NCBI RefSeq assembly: GCF_947500655.1
Contig: NZ_CANMSK010000023.1
Span: forward strand, 1 to 64,000
DNA: 64,000 bases
Direction of reading: 5' to 3'
Source: an uncultured Psychrosphaera sp.
GTDB taxonomy: Bacteria; Pseudomonadota; Gammaproteobacteria; Enterobacterales; Alteromonadaceae
Each line of letters opens with the position of its first letter. Positions within the stretch are counted from its first letter, which is position 1. The position numbers and the translations under genes are program-made. A model generated the notes under the pieces. The model was not told where the DNA came from and did no database searches. It saw nothing but the letters and a program-made list of their open reading frames with translations. Positions 21,481 through 32,500 of this stretch are shown here, piece by piece.

Positions 21481-22416
21481 CTAACCTAACTTAGGGTACT
21501 TACAAATATTGCGGCCTATTTCCTTTGCTTGCAATAAATATTGCTCAGCATCATCAAGTAAGGGCACCATTTTTTCCTGTGCTAAGAAGACAGTCGATAC
21601 GCCGAGACTTACCGTGATAAATTTATATTTGGAGTCAGGGTGGGCAATTTTACAAGCAAATACAGCTCGTCTAATTCTAATCGCAACTTCAATTGCCCCT
21701 TCAGGTGTTGTACTAGGTAAAACGACAGCAAATAGAGCACTTCCCATATAGGCAACAAAGTCAGTTGGTCGCATTAAAGCCTCTTTAATACTATCGGCAA
21801 CTTCTTTTAACGTAATATCACCACGAATATGACCATAGATTTTATTGAACTGTTTAAAGTGGTCGATATCTATCAAAATAACAGCTGCATCAATTTTATC
21901 TCTATTGGCGCTTTTTTCGACTTTAATAATATGCTCATCAAAATAACGTCGATTAAAAATAGCTGTTAAGTCATCTTTATAAACTAAACTATTAAGAATA
22001 TCTCTTTGATATTTAAGAGCTAAATGCGCTTTAACTCGATTTCTAAGGGTCATTGGGTTAATAGGTTTACTAATAAAGTCGACACCACCGCTTTCCCAAC
22101 AAGCATTCTCTTCATCTTGTTCATCACAAGACGTGATAAATATAATAGGGATCTCAGCTGTAGATAGTCTTTGTTTTAAAATGATACACGTTTCTATACC
22201 TGACATATTAGGCATAACAACATCAAGTAAAACTAGATCTGGGGGATCATTCTGACAAACCTCAATGGCTTGGTCGCCATTGGTTGCAGCCGAAATAGTA
22301 TATTCACTAGATAAAATATTGTATATCAATTGAATATTAATAGGTTGATCATCTACTATTAATATTTTTGAATGACTTAAGCTTAACTCAGCATTTTCAT
22401 CTAATACATTGACCAT
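21481..22416 (-). CDS. Response regulator with degenerate GGDEF domain and intact I-site: probable c-di-GMP receptor
   Basis: A 311-residue protein. The receiver (15-130) has acceptor Asp65 in LVLLDVVMP, plus the DD pair and Lys117. The GGDEF domain (150-310) keeps its fold and the DIDHFKQFN metal/substrate loop, but the signature is G-S-A-L-F (225-229) where GG(D/E)EF is needed, so cyclase activity should be lost. Five residues before it is RPTD (216-219), the exact RxxD I-site spacing of PleD-type cyclases. I infer a phosphorylation-switched c-di-GMP-binding output and not an enzyme. It lies one base after the large hybrid kinase gene on the same strand, which is its probable phosphodonor via the Hpt domain. 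Confidence 0.85.
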   Translation of the reverse strand: MVNVLDENAELSLSHSKILIVDDQPINIQLIYNILSSEYTISAATNGDQAIEVCQNDPPDLVLLDVVMPNMSGIETCIILKQRLSTAEIPIIFITSCDEQDEENACWESGGVDFISKPINPMTLRNRVKAHLALKYQRDILNSLVYKDDLTAIFNRRYFDEHIIKVEKSANRDKIDAAVILIDIDHFKQFNKIYGHIRGDITLKEVADSIKEALMRPTDFVAYMGSALFAVVLPSTTPEGAIEVAIRIRRAVFACKIAHPDSKYKFITVSLGVSTVFLAQEKMVPLLDDAEQYLLQAKEIGRNICKYPKLG

Positions 22417-22417
22417 G

Positions 22418-25400
22418 TTAGTCTTCCACTATTAGTTTTTTAAGCGCATCTAATTGCACTTTTGCCTCTGTAAATTGTAATTTATTTAAGTTTTGCAATA
22501 ACTCGTCACATAACGGCATCGATAGCAAATTTAAAGACGCCGCTATCTTTTTATATGAGTCGATTGCTTTCATATTAAATTGAGCAACATCTTGATACAA
22601 AACGTTAAAACCATCCTTTAAATCTACTTTACTCTCAACAACTTCAATTTCCAACGGTTCAATTAACAATATATTTAATAATCCTTCACTATCGTTAACT
22701 GTTTTCTCCATTAACGTTATCGCAGAGTTAAGCTGCACCTGCGATAATGAGTTATCGGACTCAAATACTTTATCGTCAATCTGTTGCTCAATCATTTTAG
22801 CTATAACATATAGCTCTTTAAATCCAAGACTTGCTGCTGAGCTTTTCAGGGTATGAAATAAAATATATTCATCTTGCCCTAATGACTTAGAATACATTGA
22901 ACTTAACGTAACAATATCAACTTTTAAGTCATCAATAAATAACTCCAACGAACGTTTATATAAGTCAGTTAAATAATTAAATCTGGCAAAGCTACTCTCA
23001 ATCTCAATATTTTTACTGTGACAATACTCTATTACTTCATCACTTAAAGATTGATACAGTTTTTCATTAGCATTAGAAACACTTTTTAATGCACTAACAC
23101 CTGATGTTTCTTTTAATATTTGATCAACAACATAATTTAACTGGAAAGGTTTACCTATATGTCCATCCATACCAGCTTGATAACATAACTCTTTATCAGA
23201 ATCAGAGACATTCGCCGTCATTGCATAGATAGGTAAGGATACGTATTTTTCATTTGCTCGGATGCGACGAGTTGTCTCATAACCGTCTAAATCAGGCATT
23301 TGAATATCCATTAAAACGAAATCAAAAGTATTTTTCTCTAACTCCTCCAGAGCAATGAGTCCACCGTCGGCAACAACAACCTCAGCACCTTGGCTTTTTA
23401 ACAATGTTTTGGCTATCAGTTGGTTAGTCGGATTATCCTCAACAACTAAAATAGATTTGCCAATTAATGGTTTACCTTTTGCTTTTATCTTTTGTGATAT
23501 TCCTTTGTGCTGTGATGCAGCTATAGCATCAGAAATAGCATCAACTAACATGGTCCGAGTTACTGGCTTGGTAATAAAGCCATTCAGTGCTGACTTAGAC
23601 TCGGACGCTTTTTCTGCTAATTTCTGACGACTGGTAGCTGAAACCATTATAACTAAAGGTACTTCTTCAATAGGAGTAAGACTTCTGATTTGTTCAGCAA
23701 GTTGCCACCCATCAACTTTCGGCATTTTCCAGTCGAGTAACACAAGGTCGAACTTGTTTTCATCTTTTATTGCTTGCTGAAACAATGTGAATGCATCTTC
23801 TGCATTTGATGCGACACAAACCTGCCAACCAAGTAATTTTATGGTATTACCCAATATATTTAGTGCCGTTTGATTATCATCCACAAGCAATATATTCAGA
23901 GGTTTATTTAGGTCTGTTGGTACCAGTTTATTTATCGCTTTAACTTCCAGCAGCGGTAATTGGAAAGAAAACGTAGAACCTATATTGACCTCACTAACAA
24001 CTGTTAAATCACCACCCATTAATTGCACAAATTGATGAGCTATGGTTAATCCAACACCTAATCCGCCATATTGACGAGAGCTAGAGTTATCCGATTGTAA
24101 AAAGAGCTCAAATATTTGTGATAACTGTCCCTCTTCAATTCCGATCCCAGTGTCCGATATATCAAAACAAAGTGTTACATCATCTTCCTTTCCTTGTTTT
24201 GCATTAATTCTAATAACAACCTCACCACTTAAGGTAAATTTAACCGCATTAGCAGCAATACTAAGTATGATTTTTCTTAACTTTTTAACATCACCCAACA
24301 ACATAATTGGAACATCTGGGTCCATATCAAAGTGAACTTCAACTGGCTTATCAGCCAACATCGCTGATAATTGGAAACCAACATCGTTTAACACTTCATC
24401 AAGAATAAATTCACTGCAATCTAGCTTTAACAAGCCTCTTTCAGCATCACTCAAGTCCATAATATCGTCGATGATGTAAGTAAGATGTTTCATAGATTGT
24501 TTTGCGCCATCTACGCTAGTACGCTGAATGTCATTTAACACCGTTAGATCTAACATTTGCAACATACCACTAGTTATATTCAACGGTGTTCTTAACTCAT
24601 GACTCATTTGTGAGATAAATGTAGTTTTTGATTTACTTGCAGCATCCACTTTTGATAAAGCGAGTTTTAATTGAGTTTCTTCTTTTAACCGCATAGAGAT
24701 ATTTTTTGCGGCCAGGTAGTAAACTTTCTCGTTGTCTATTTCTAATAGACAACAAGATATAAGCATAGGAATAGTTTCACCATTACAGTGTTGGTAATAG
24801 CGTTCTATGGTGATCCGATTGTTTTCATTAATATCATATTTAACCGAGTCCCAGGACTCATTGTCATCAAATATCATAATATCGTTTATCGACTGGTTGT
24901 GTACTGAGCTTGTATTGTGTCCTAATTGAATATTAGCGAACTCATTTAAATGTAAAACGATCCCTTTTGAATCAAGCCACAATAAAACATCTTGTGAGTT
25001 ATCTAGAGCACTATTGATTAACGATACATGGCGTTTTAAAGATAAAGTTTCACGTATATCTTCAGCAAAAAATACATAACCAGTTTCATTACCATGTTCA
25101 TTTAAAATTATTGAAGACGTTAAGTTAACTGGAATATCAAATTTTGTATGTTGCGGACTAAAAGTAACTAATGTAGAAGACTGACGTTCGAGTTGTTTTT
25201 GGATCCAATCTGTAAACTTTATATTTGGATTGTGTTTAAAAGTATTAGAATGCAGTAACTCAATTATATTTATTTTATCTAGGGTGATTGATTGCTCTAA
25301 TTGCAATAAGTCTAATGCACTTTGATTTAATAACGTGATCACACCGCTAAGATCTGTGGCGATAATTGCAGTATGGCTACTATTTAATACACTAGCTTGA

Positions 25401-26902
25401 AATAACGCCTTACGTTGTATTTCGCCAGATTTCTCTACTACTTGTAACTCTAACAATTCATTTTTATTTTCTAATTCATTCTGTAATTGAACAAGTTTAG
25501 TCACATCTATGATGCTTACCGTCGCCCCAAAAAACTCGTTATTTTGCATTAAAGGTATGAAGCTAACTTGCAGTTGTTTAGCGGTTGTTACATCGTCTGT
25601 TTTATATTCAAAGGATTTATTTAATATCGTTTCGCCACGACTGACTTGTTTGAAATAGCTAACTAACGTGTCTTTTGTTATATAAGGTTTTAACCAATTA
25701 ATTAATGGTTCTCTTCTTCGTCCCAAATTTTCAATATAAGTGCTAAATAAACTTTCAGCTGAATTATTCCAATGTAGAATCAAAAAGTCTTTATCAACGG
25801 CGACAATCGCTTCTGTTGTGTTTTTTACTACTGCCGCATAACTTAATTTGCGAGTCAGGGAGTCTAATCGTCTTGATACACTACGCCCTATAAATAACAC
25901 CAACACTGATAATAAAATCGACAATATAAGGATTTGATAAAACACACTTGTAGGGCTTGTTAGCGCCAAAGACTCAACATAAGGCACTGTTGGAGAAACA
26001 GCTATCTGCCATTTTCGTCCATAAATATCAATAATGTTGGTTAAACGAGTACTATTATGAACATGGGCGTCCATGTCAGAGTTATAAAAGTTAATCTCTT
26101 GCTCTAGATAAAGGTCAGAAATATCAATACGGAAGTTAGCATTTAACTCAGATACTGCATCCAATATTTCATGTATAAGTAGTGGCGCATACACCCAACC
26201 ATGTATACTTGCATTTTCACTTTGGCTCGTATTGACTGAGTTTTTAATAGGTAATAATAATAATAATAAAAATCCATAATTTTGTTTATTATTCGCCTGA
26301 ACCAAAGTTATTGGCCCGGTTAATTGTGTTGTATTTGAAACTGCCGCTTTAATCGCAGCTGAACGTCTATTTTGTTCCGAGCCAATATCTAAACCAACGG
26401 CTTGTTGGTTATTAATTTCCGGTTCGATATATTGAATGATGAATAATGTGTCTTGTGGATTATTTAGCTGCTTTAATGCAAATGGACCAGACCTATCCTT
26501 TTCAGCATATTTTAAAAATGAATTTAGATCGTTTTTGTTTACTTTTTTAATAACACCAAAACCGCGAGAGCCGGGAAATTCAATATCGTACTTCCGACTT
26601 TGAAAGTAGTCTAAATTATTCTGGTAAGTAAAATTTTCTAATTTGACACTATTAACAGCTGCCTTTAAGCCTTGTAACCCATATTCATATTTACCAACAC
26701 CAAGAACTATATCACTGGAGATTTCATTTAACTTTTTTGATATTAACGTATTTAACTTAATGTCATTTTCATTTTTTACAGAGCTTTTAGCCCAGAATGC
26801 CACATATAAACCACAGCCAAATATAATAAGAGAAGCCGCTAAAAATCGAAGAAGTATTGGGTTATTTAATATATTTACCCGCTTTATATCTCCACGTTCC
26901 AT
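22418..26902 (-). CDS. Large hybrid sensor histidine kinase (CHASE-PAS-PAS-PAS-HisKA-HATPase-REC-REC-Hpt)
   Basis: Membrane sensor kinase of 1494 residues. In order: membrane helix (about 18-38), CHASE-type periplasmic sensor (75-300), second helix (320-340), three PAS domains (about 355-470, 500-620, 625-740), HisKA with His768 (SQMSHELRTPL), HATPase with GGLGVGLTI, receiver 1 (VLLDWKMP), receiver 2 (VLMDIQMPDLDG) and a C-terminal Hpt (FHTLKSSAASLG). CHASE ligands are often cytokinin-like or other small molecules; none can be named here. The full phosphorelay is contained in one chain, and the response regulator one base downstream probably receives the phosphate. Upstream is a 183-base divergent region with a long inverted repeat. 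Confidence 0.92.
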   Translation of the reverse strand: MERGDIKRVNILNNPILLRFLAASLIIFGCGLYVAFWAKSSVKNENDIKLNTLISKKLNEISSDIVLGVGKYEYGLQGLKAAVNSVKLENFTYQNNLDYFQSRKYDIEFPGSRGFGVIKKVNKNDLNSFLKYAEKDRSGPFALKQLNNPQDTLFIIQYIEPEINNQQAVGLDIGSEQNRRSAAIKAAVSNTTQLTGPITLVQANNKQNYGFLLLLLLPIKNSVNTSQSENASIHGWVYAPLLIHEILDAVSELNANFRIDISDLYLEQEINFYNSDMDAHVHNSTRLTNIIDIYGRKWQIAVSPTVPYVESLALTSPTSVFYQILILSILLSVLVLFIGRSVSRRLDSLTRKLSYAAVVKNTTEAIVAVDKDFLILHWNNSAESLFSTYIENLGRRREPLINWLKPYITKDTLVSYFKQVSRGETILNKSFEYKTDDVTTAKQLQVSFIPLMQNNEFFGATVSIIDVTKLVQLQNELENKNELLELQVVEKSGEIQRKALFQASVLNSSHTAIIATDLSGVITLLNQSALDLLQLEQSITLDKINIIELLHSNTFKHNPNIKFTDWIQKQLERQSSTLVTFSPQHTKFDIPVNLTSSIILNEHGNETGYVFFAEDIRETLSLKRHVSLINSALDNSQDVLLWLDSKGIVLHLNEFANIQLGHNTSSVHNQSINDIMIFDDNESWDSVKYDINENNRITIERYYQHCNGETIPMLISCCLLEIDNEKVYYLAAKNISMRLKEETQLKLALSKVDAASKSKTTFISQMSHELRTPLNITSGMLQMLDLTVLNDIQRTSVDGAKQSMKHLTYIIDDIMDLSDAERGLLKLDCSEFILDEVLNDVGFQLSAMLADKPVEVHFDMDPDVPIMLLGDVKKLRKIILSIAANAVKFTLSGEVVIRINAKQGKEDDVTLCFDISDTGIGIEEGQLSQIFELFLQSDNSSSRQYGGLGVGLTIAHQFVQLMGGDLTVVSEVNIGSTFSFQLPLLEVKAINKLVPTDLNKPLNILLVDDNQTALNILGNTIKLLGWQVCVASNAEDAFTLFQQAIKDENKFDLVLLDWKMPKVDGWQLAEQIRSLTPIEEVPLVIMVSATSRQKLAEKASESKSALNGFITKPVTRTMLVDAISDAIAASQHKGISQKIKAKGKPLIGKSILVVEDNPTNQLIAKTLLKSQGAEVVVADGGLIALEELEKNTFDFVLMDIQMPDLDGYETTRRIRANEKYVSLPIYAMTANVSDSDKELCYQAGMDGHIGKPFQLNYVVDQILKETSGVSALKSVSNANEKLYQSLSDEVIEYCHSKNIEIESSFARFNYLTDLYKRSLELFIDDLKVDIVTLSSMYSKSLGQDEYILFHTLKSSAASLGFKELYVIAKMIEQQIDDKVFESDNSLSQVQLNSAITLMEKTVNDSEGLLNILLIEPLEIEVVESKVDLKDGFNVLYQDVAQFNMKAIDSYKKIAASLNLLSMPLCDELLQNLNKLQFTEAKVQLDALKKLIVED

Positions 26903-26928
26903 ATCTAATTAGTCCCTTGATTTAAATA

Positions 26929-26988
26929 AATTATTTTTACTAAGCATAGTCAATGAAAAATAATAGGCTATGCTTAGTAAAAATAATT
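26929..26988. repeat. Perfect 21-bp inverted repeat between divergent signalling genes
   Basis: The left arm at 26929-26949 (starts AATTATTTTTAC) and right arm at 26968-26988 are exact reverse complements, with an 18-base spacer. It starts 27 bases before the hybrid kinase ATG and about 100 bases before the GTG of the GGDEF-EAL gene, in the shared promoter region. It could be a regulator-binding site or a leader hairpin of the kinase mRNA. There is no T tract for a simple terminator. Confidence 0.85.
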
Positions 26989-27085
26989 ATTACTAAAAAT
27001 AGTTTTTATCTTTTGCTTAATGCGTATTACTCAAGGAAGGTGTAGTGATGTTTGGTTCAACATTTAATGTTAAAAGGGGAAGATT

Positions 27086-29560
27086 GTGTTTATAAGCTCA
27101 TTGAACCCACAACCACAAAAAGTGTTAATTATTGATGATGTTATTCAAAATATTTTATTTTTACAAAGCTCATTATCTGATTTAGCTAGTATTCACTTTG
27201 CTACTAATGGTCCTGAAGGGCTAGCCCTATGCGATGTATTAAAACCAGACCTAATATTATTAGACATATCTATGCCTGGTATGGATGGCTGGGAAGTCTG
27301 TACCAGATTAAAAGATAATCCCCTTACCTCAGATATCCCGGTTATATTTATAACCGGTAATGACAAACCTGAGGCCGAGCAACTGGCATTAGAAAAAGGC
27401 GCGATTGATTTTATTAATAAACCTTTCGATCCTAAAATTTGTCGATTAAGGGTAATCAATCAATTAAAACTCAGAAACCAATCTAGAGTTCTGCAACAAG
27501 CAAAACAAGAAATGACCCAGCTTGTTGAGTCAGTTCCTGTGTTAATTACTTACTGGGATGAAAATTGGAATAACATATTTTCCAATGACTTATCTGGCAA
27601 GTGGTTTCAAGCCTTTAATGGGACTAGTCAAAACAAGCATATTACTCAGTCCTTGCCTAGAGAGGTTTATCAAAGACTATTATCTCACTCTGAGATTAAA
27701 CATAAAAACTCAATTGAGTTCACGGTGTCGGTACAAACTAACAAGCAAGAACAGCATTTTCGCGTTTTCCAATCAGCAACGTTCAACGAAGACATCTTAG
27801 TTGGCTCTTTGGTCACATTTGTTGATATCACAGATGCAAAAAAAGCCAAACAAGCTCTTCATTCAGAAAAAGAAAGACTACGAGTCACGTTACAATCTAT
27901 AGGTGATGCCGTTATTGCAACCGACACACAAGGTTACATTACTTTCATCAACCCAATTGCAGAGCGAATGACGGGATGGCGGTTTAAAGACACGCCACCA
28001 GAAAAAATTGAAGACGTCATGTTATTGCGTGATGCTGATACTAAAAAGCCTTTACTAAATCCGCTTTATCTCGCTTTAAGTGAACAACGAACCGTCGCGA
28101 TGGCGCTAAATAGCGAACTATTATCACATTCCCATCAAGTTTATGCGGTTGAAGATTCAGCTGCGCCAATCAGAGATGAAAAAGGTGAGATTATAGGCGC
28201 TATTATGGTTTTCCATGATGTTAGTGAAGCCATGGCATTAGCGATGAAAATGAGTCATTTGGCTAACTATGATCAACTTACTGACTTACCTAATCGAATT
28301 CTACTGCAAGATAGATTAACCGTTGCAATTCAAACTGCAGCAAGACAAAACCATAAGGTTGCAACTTTATTATTAGATATAGACAACTTTAAATATTTAA
28401 ATGACTCTATTGGTCATCTACTAGGTGATCAATTGATATGTAAGATGGCAAGAAGGATCCAACAATTGCTACCTCCTGCATTTACACTAGCTAGGTTAGG
28501 CGGCGATGAATTTGTTATTTTAATGAATGAAATACCGTCGATTGAAGCAGCCTTGAGCTTAGCTTCAGATTTAGTCACGGCGATGCATCAACCGTTCATG
28601 CTAGACGACAAACCTTATAACGTATCAGCCAGTGTTGGCGTGAGTGTTTACCCAGATGATGCAAAAGATGCTGAAGAATTAATTCGTCATGCGGACGTTG
28701 CTATGTATAGCGCCAAACAAGAAGGACGTAACCGTTTCTGTTTCTTCTCTGGAGATCTGGAGGAAAGCCTCTTACAGCGCCATGCTCTTGAACTCAAATT
28801 ACGCCATGCAATTGAAAATGATGAATTAATTGTTGTCTACCAACCTAAGTTTAACCTTAAAACTAAGAATATAGTGGGCGCTGAAGCATTAGTCCGTATG
28901 GTAGATGAAAATAATCAGCTAATTTCACCTGTTGAGTTTATTCCAATAGCAGAAGATTCTGGCTTAATTGTGCCATTGGGAAATCAGGTATTGTTAAAGG
29001 CTTGTACCCAGTCAGCAAAATGGTTGAAAGAAGGTATGCCGATTTCTGTCTCGGTTAACGTCGCAGCGGCTCAGTTTGCCGATCCAGACTTAGAGGCAAT
29101 AATTATTGAGGTCTTAAATCAAACTCAATTACCGCCACATTATTTAGAATTAGAAATTACAGAAACGGCTTTAATGGGCGACATTAATGAAACTCAAACT
29201 AAGCTCTCGGTATTAAAAGGCTTGGGCATTAATATCTCGATTGACGACTTTGGTACTGGTTACTCTAGTTTATCTTATTTAAAAAAATTCAATGTAGACA
29301 TAATGAAAATTGATATGTCGTTTGTTATCGACATGCTCAACAATACACACGACTATGAAATTGTTAAAACCATTATTCTACTAGGACAATCTTTATCATT
29401 AACCTTAATTGCTGAGGGGGTTGAAACCGAAGAACAAGCGCAAGCGTTAATGGAATTAGGTTGCGGTATAGGGCAAGGTTATTTGTATAGTAAACCTTTA
29501 CGTAAAAAAGAATTTATGACTTTTTTGGAGTCGGCAACAAAGAATCCTAATGAGACATAA
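27086..29560 (+). CDS. REC-PAS-GGDEF-EAL response regulator (c-di-GMP turnover)
   Basis: An 824-residue protein: receiver with Asp60 (LILLDISMP), a PAS-like linker (140-250), a PAS domain (260-385), GGDEF with an intact signature at 472-476 (ARLGGDEFVIL), and EAL with E600-A-L, D720-D721 in DDFGTG, and the later AEGVE motif. Both enzyme signatures are complete. No RxxD I-site precedes GGDEF, so product inhibition of a cyclase activity is not expected; in many such proteins the GGDEF domain binds GTP and activates the EAL phosphodiesterase. The start is a GTG five bases after GGGGA. The next kinase gene begins two bases after its stop, so the two form a pair. Confidence 0.92.
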   Translation: MFISSLNPQPQKVLIIDDVIQNILFLQSSLSDLASIHFATNGPEGLALCDVLKPDLILLDISMPGMDGWEVCTRLKDNPLTSDIPVIFITGNDKPEAEQLALEKGAIDFINKPFDPKICRLRVINQLKLRNQSRVLQQAKQEMTQLVESVPVLITYWDENWNNIFSNDLSGKWFQAFNGTSQNKHITQSLPREVYQRLLSHSEIKHKNSIEFTVSVQTNKQEQHFRVFQSATFNEDILVGSLVTFVDITDAKKAKQALHSEKERLRVTLQSIGDAVIATDTQGYITFINPIAERMTGWRFKDTPPEKIEDVMLLRDADTKKPLLNPLYLALSEQRTVAMALNSELLSHSHQVYAVEDSAAPIRDEKGEIIGAIMVFHDVSEAMALAMKMSHLANYDQLTDLPNRILLQDRLTVAIQTAARQNHKVATLLLDIDNFKYLNDSIGHLLGDQLICKMARRIQQLLPPAFTLARLGGDEFVILMNEIPSIEAALSLASDLVTAMHQPFMLDDKPYNVSASVGVSVYPDDAKDAEELIRHADVAMYSAKQEGRNRFCFFSGDLEESLLQRHALELKLRHAIENDELIVVYQPKFNLKTKNIVGAEALVRMVDENNQLISPVEFIPIAEDSGLIVPLGNQVLLKACTQSAKWLKEGMPISVSVNVAAAQFADPDLEAIIIEVLNQTQLPPHYLELEITETALMGDINETQTKLSVLKGLGINISIDDFGTGYSSLSYLKKFNVDIMKIDMSFVIDMLNNTHDYEIVKTIILLGQSLSLTLIAEGVETEEQAQALMELGCGIGQGYLYSKPLRKKEFMTFLESATKNPNET

Positions 29561-29562
29561 TC

Positions 29563-32500
29563 ATGACTAAAGACATCGACAACGCACTCACACAGAATAA
29601 TAAGTTACTTTTATTCTCTATTGGCGGATTCGCATTAATATGCGTCGTTATTTACGTTATATATAGCCACTATACTAAAGAACAATTAAAAACTGAATTG
29701 TTAGATAAGTTAACCGTCACTATAAATTCATCAGTGTCTTTAATGAATAAAAGTTTTACTAAAAATATAAGTAACATTGCATTTTTACACTCCACGCCTC
29801 CAATTAAAGGCATTGCTAGGGCATTAAGTAACGATAATATCGATCCGCTAGATAATACAACCACCGAACAATGGAAAAGGCGATTAGCGGTTATATTCTC
29901 TGCATTTATTGTCAACAATCCAGATATTAGGCAGATAAGATACATATCAAAACTAAATCAAGGACGAGAGTTAGTTAGAGTAGAACGCCGAGATAATAAA
30001 ATTATTGTTGTGCCTGATGCCTTACTGCAAAGCAAACAAGATAGCGACTATTACAAAGCAATTAAGCCTTTGCATATAGATGAAGACTATATTTCAGATA
30101 TATCATTAAACCGAGAGTACGGTGTTTTAGAAAGTCCTCTTTGGCCAACGTATAGAGTGGCTCATAATATCTTCGACCAGGATTATCAGTTTTTTGGTTT
30201 TATAATATTGAACATAGATGCCACAAGCTTACTGACACAAATGAAAGATACCTTTTCACAGTCCGATTTTAATTTTTATTTATTGGACACACAAGGTTAC
30301 TTTATTAGCGCAGACAGAGAGGCATTAACCTTTGGTTTTGACTTAAATAAACCTGATGCTATTTGGTCCAAATTGACCAACCAAGCCCCCCTGCCTAACG
30401 ATAATAAAATCAATCAACTAACCTTTGATCAACAAAAATATTATATGTACGGCTCAGAATTAAGATTGTCTCTTCGAGACTTTCGTAGTTTAAATATCAT
30501 AGGTGGGCTGTCGGAGAATAGACTTGGACAAATATGGGATCAACAGAGCAAATTTGTGATCTTCATATTAATCACCTTATTTATTATTGTAACTCTTGTG
30601 ACTTTTTATTATCAAAAATATTTAAACAAAATATGGTCTTTGTACGATCAACAATCTCGTTATGAGGCTATTATTGCAGGTTCTTCCGATGCAATTATCA
30701 GTGTAGATGTCACAGGTAAAATACTAAGTTGGAATGAGTCCGCGACTTACCTTTTTGGCCTCAACGATGAACTAGCCTTCTCTAAAAACATTAATGAGGT
30801 AATAGGCGTAACTAAAAAAGATTTTTTGTTAGATGAAGTCCTACTTGCCAATGTTATAAATAAAACCCAACCAGTCTCCTATGAGATAACAAATGATACC
30901 GATACAGATAACCCAGTCTTTTTATCAGTTAACTTATCACCAGTCATACCGCATAAATCAGATACTCCGGCATCTGTCGCTGTACTTATTCGTGATATCA
31001 CAGAGTCAAAAGTTAATCAGCAAAAAATAATAAATCACAATGAATCATTAGAACAAGAAGTAAACCAACGGACCCAACAACTAGAACAGTTAGCCCAAAA
31101 GGCAGTTGATGCCAATCAATCTAAAAGTGCATTTGTTGCTAATATTAGTCACGAGATCCGTACACCATTAAACGGTATTTCAGGCATGTTAGAGTTGATC
31201 AATAAAGATCTTTTAACCGACAAGCAAACCAATTATATTAAGTTAGCAAAAAGCAGTATTTCCAATTTATCCGTACTAATAAATGACTTACTAAACTTAT
31301 CAAAAATTGAAGCTGGAAAACTAGATATTGAGTTAGATGAGTTTAATCTGACACAAACGATAAGTGCAGTTATAGAAACTATGTCCATACGTTGTATGGA
31401 AAAAAATATCGACTTACAGTTTGATTGGAGCAACATCGAACATGAATTGTTAGTCAGTGATGATTATAGGTTTCAACAAGTGCTAATAAATTTAATCAGC
31501 AATGCGATTAAATTTACTGATAAAGGTACTATTTTAGTTAATGCTAAAACCATAATAAACAATGCTAATTCTGAACTTGTTGATTGTGTTATCACAGTGC
31601 AAGATTCTGGACTTGGTATGACAGAAGATGAACAAGAAAAATTATTCCAACCTTTCACACAAGCAACGGCAGGTACTGATAAACAATATGGAGGAACTGG
31701 TTTAGGTTTATCAATTTCAAAAAAATTAGTTAAGTTACTAGGTGGTAGTATCAATGTTAAAAGTACACTAAACAAAGGAAGTACATTTACATTTTCAATT
31801 CAATCAAAATTAATTAAAAATCAAATATCACCACTATTTAGTCCTAAGTTATTAGGCAAAAAAGTTATATTATTCAGTGAACAAATAGAAAAATATGAAC
31901 CTCTATTAAAGCAGCTCCGTCGTTGGCAAGCTGAAGTTCATTTATTAAATGCTCAACAAGTTGAGCAACATATTAATAACTCAACCGATCCTGACTTATT
32001 ATTCATCGATAACAATATATTCCATAATTCGACAAGTAAATGGACTGAATACTTTAAAACTAACAGTAATTGCCAACTAATAATTTTAGAAAATTCAAAA
32101 TCAGAGCTAACTAGTTCTGATGTTTATAACGATGCTTTTTTTATTACCTCCCCTATTTTGCCATACCAATTACTAAATATAATCGACTCAATTTTTAATA
32201 CTGGAACAGCAAATAAACCAGAAAACAAAATAACTAAAGCAATAGACCAACCCAATAAGTATTCAATATTAATTGTTGATGATAATGAAATTAATCAAAT
32301 AGTTGCAGCAGGCTTATTAGAATCACTTCCTGTTGAAATTAAAACCGCCAGTAATGGGCAAGAAGCATTAGATATATTGAATAATACTTCTAATACCTTT
32401 GACTTAATTTTAATGGACTGCCAAATGCCAATTATGGATGGATTTGAAGCCACAGAATCCATAAGGCAAGGCAAGGCGGGTAGTAAAAACTGTGGAACTA

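Noticed and set aside
27086..29560. I-site control of the GGDEF-EAL protein
   Set aside because: The residues five before GGDEF are PPAF and not RxxD, so no canonical I-site is present.
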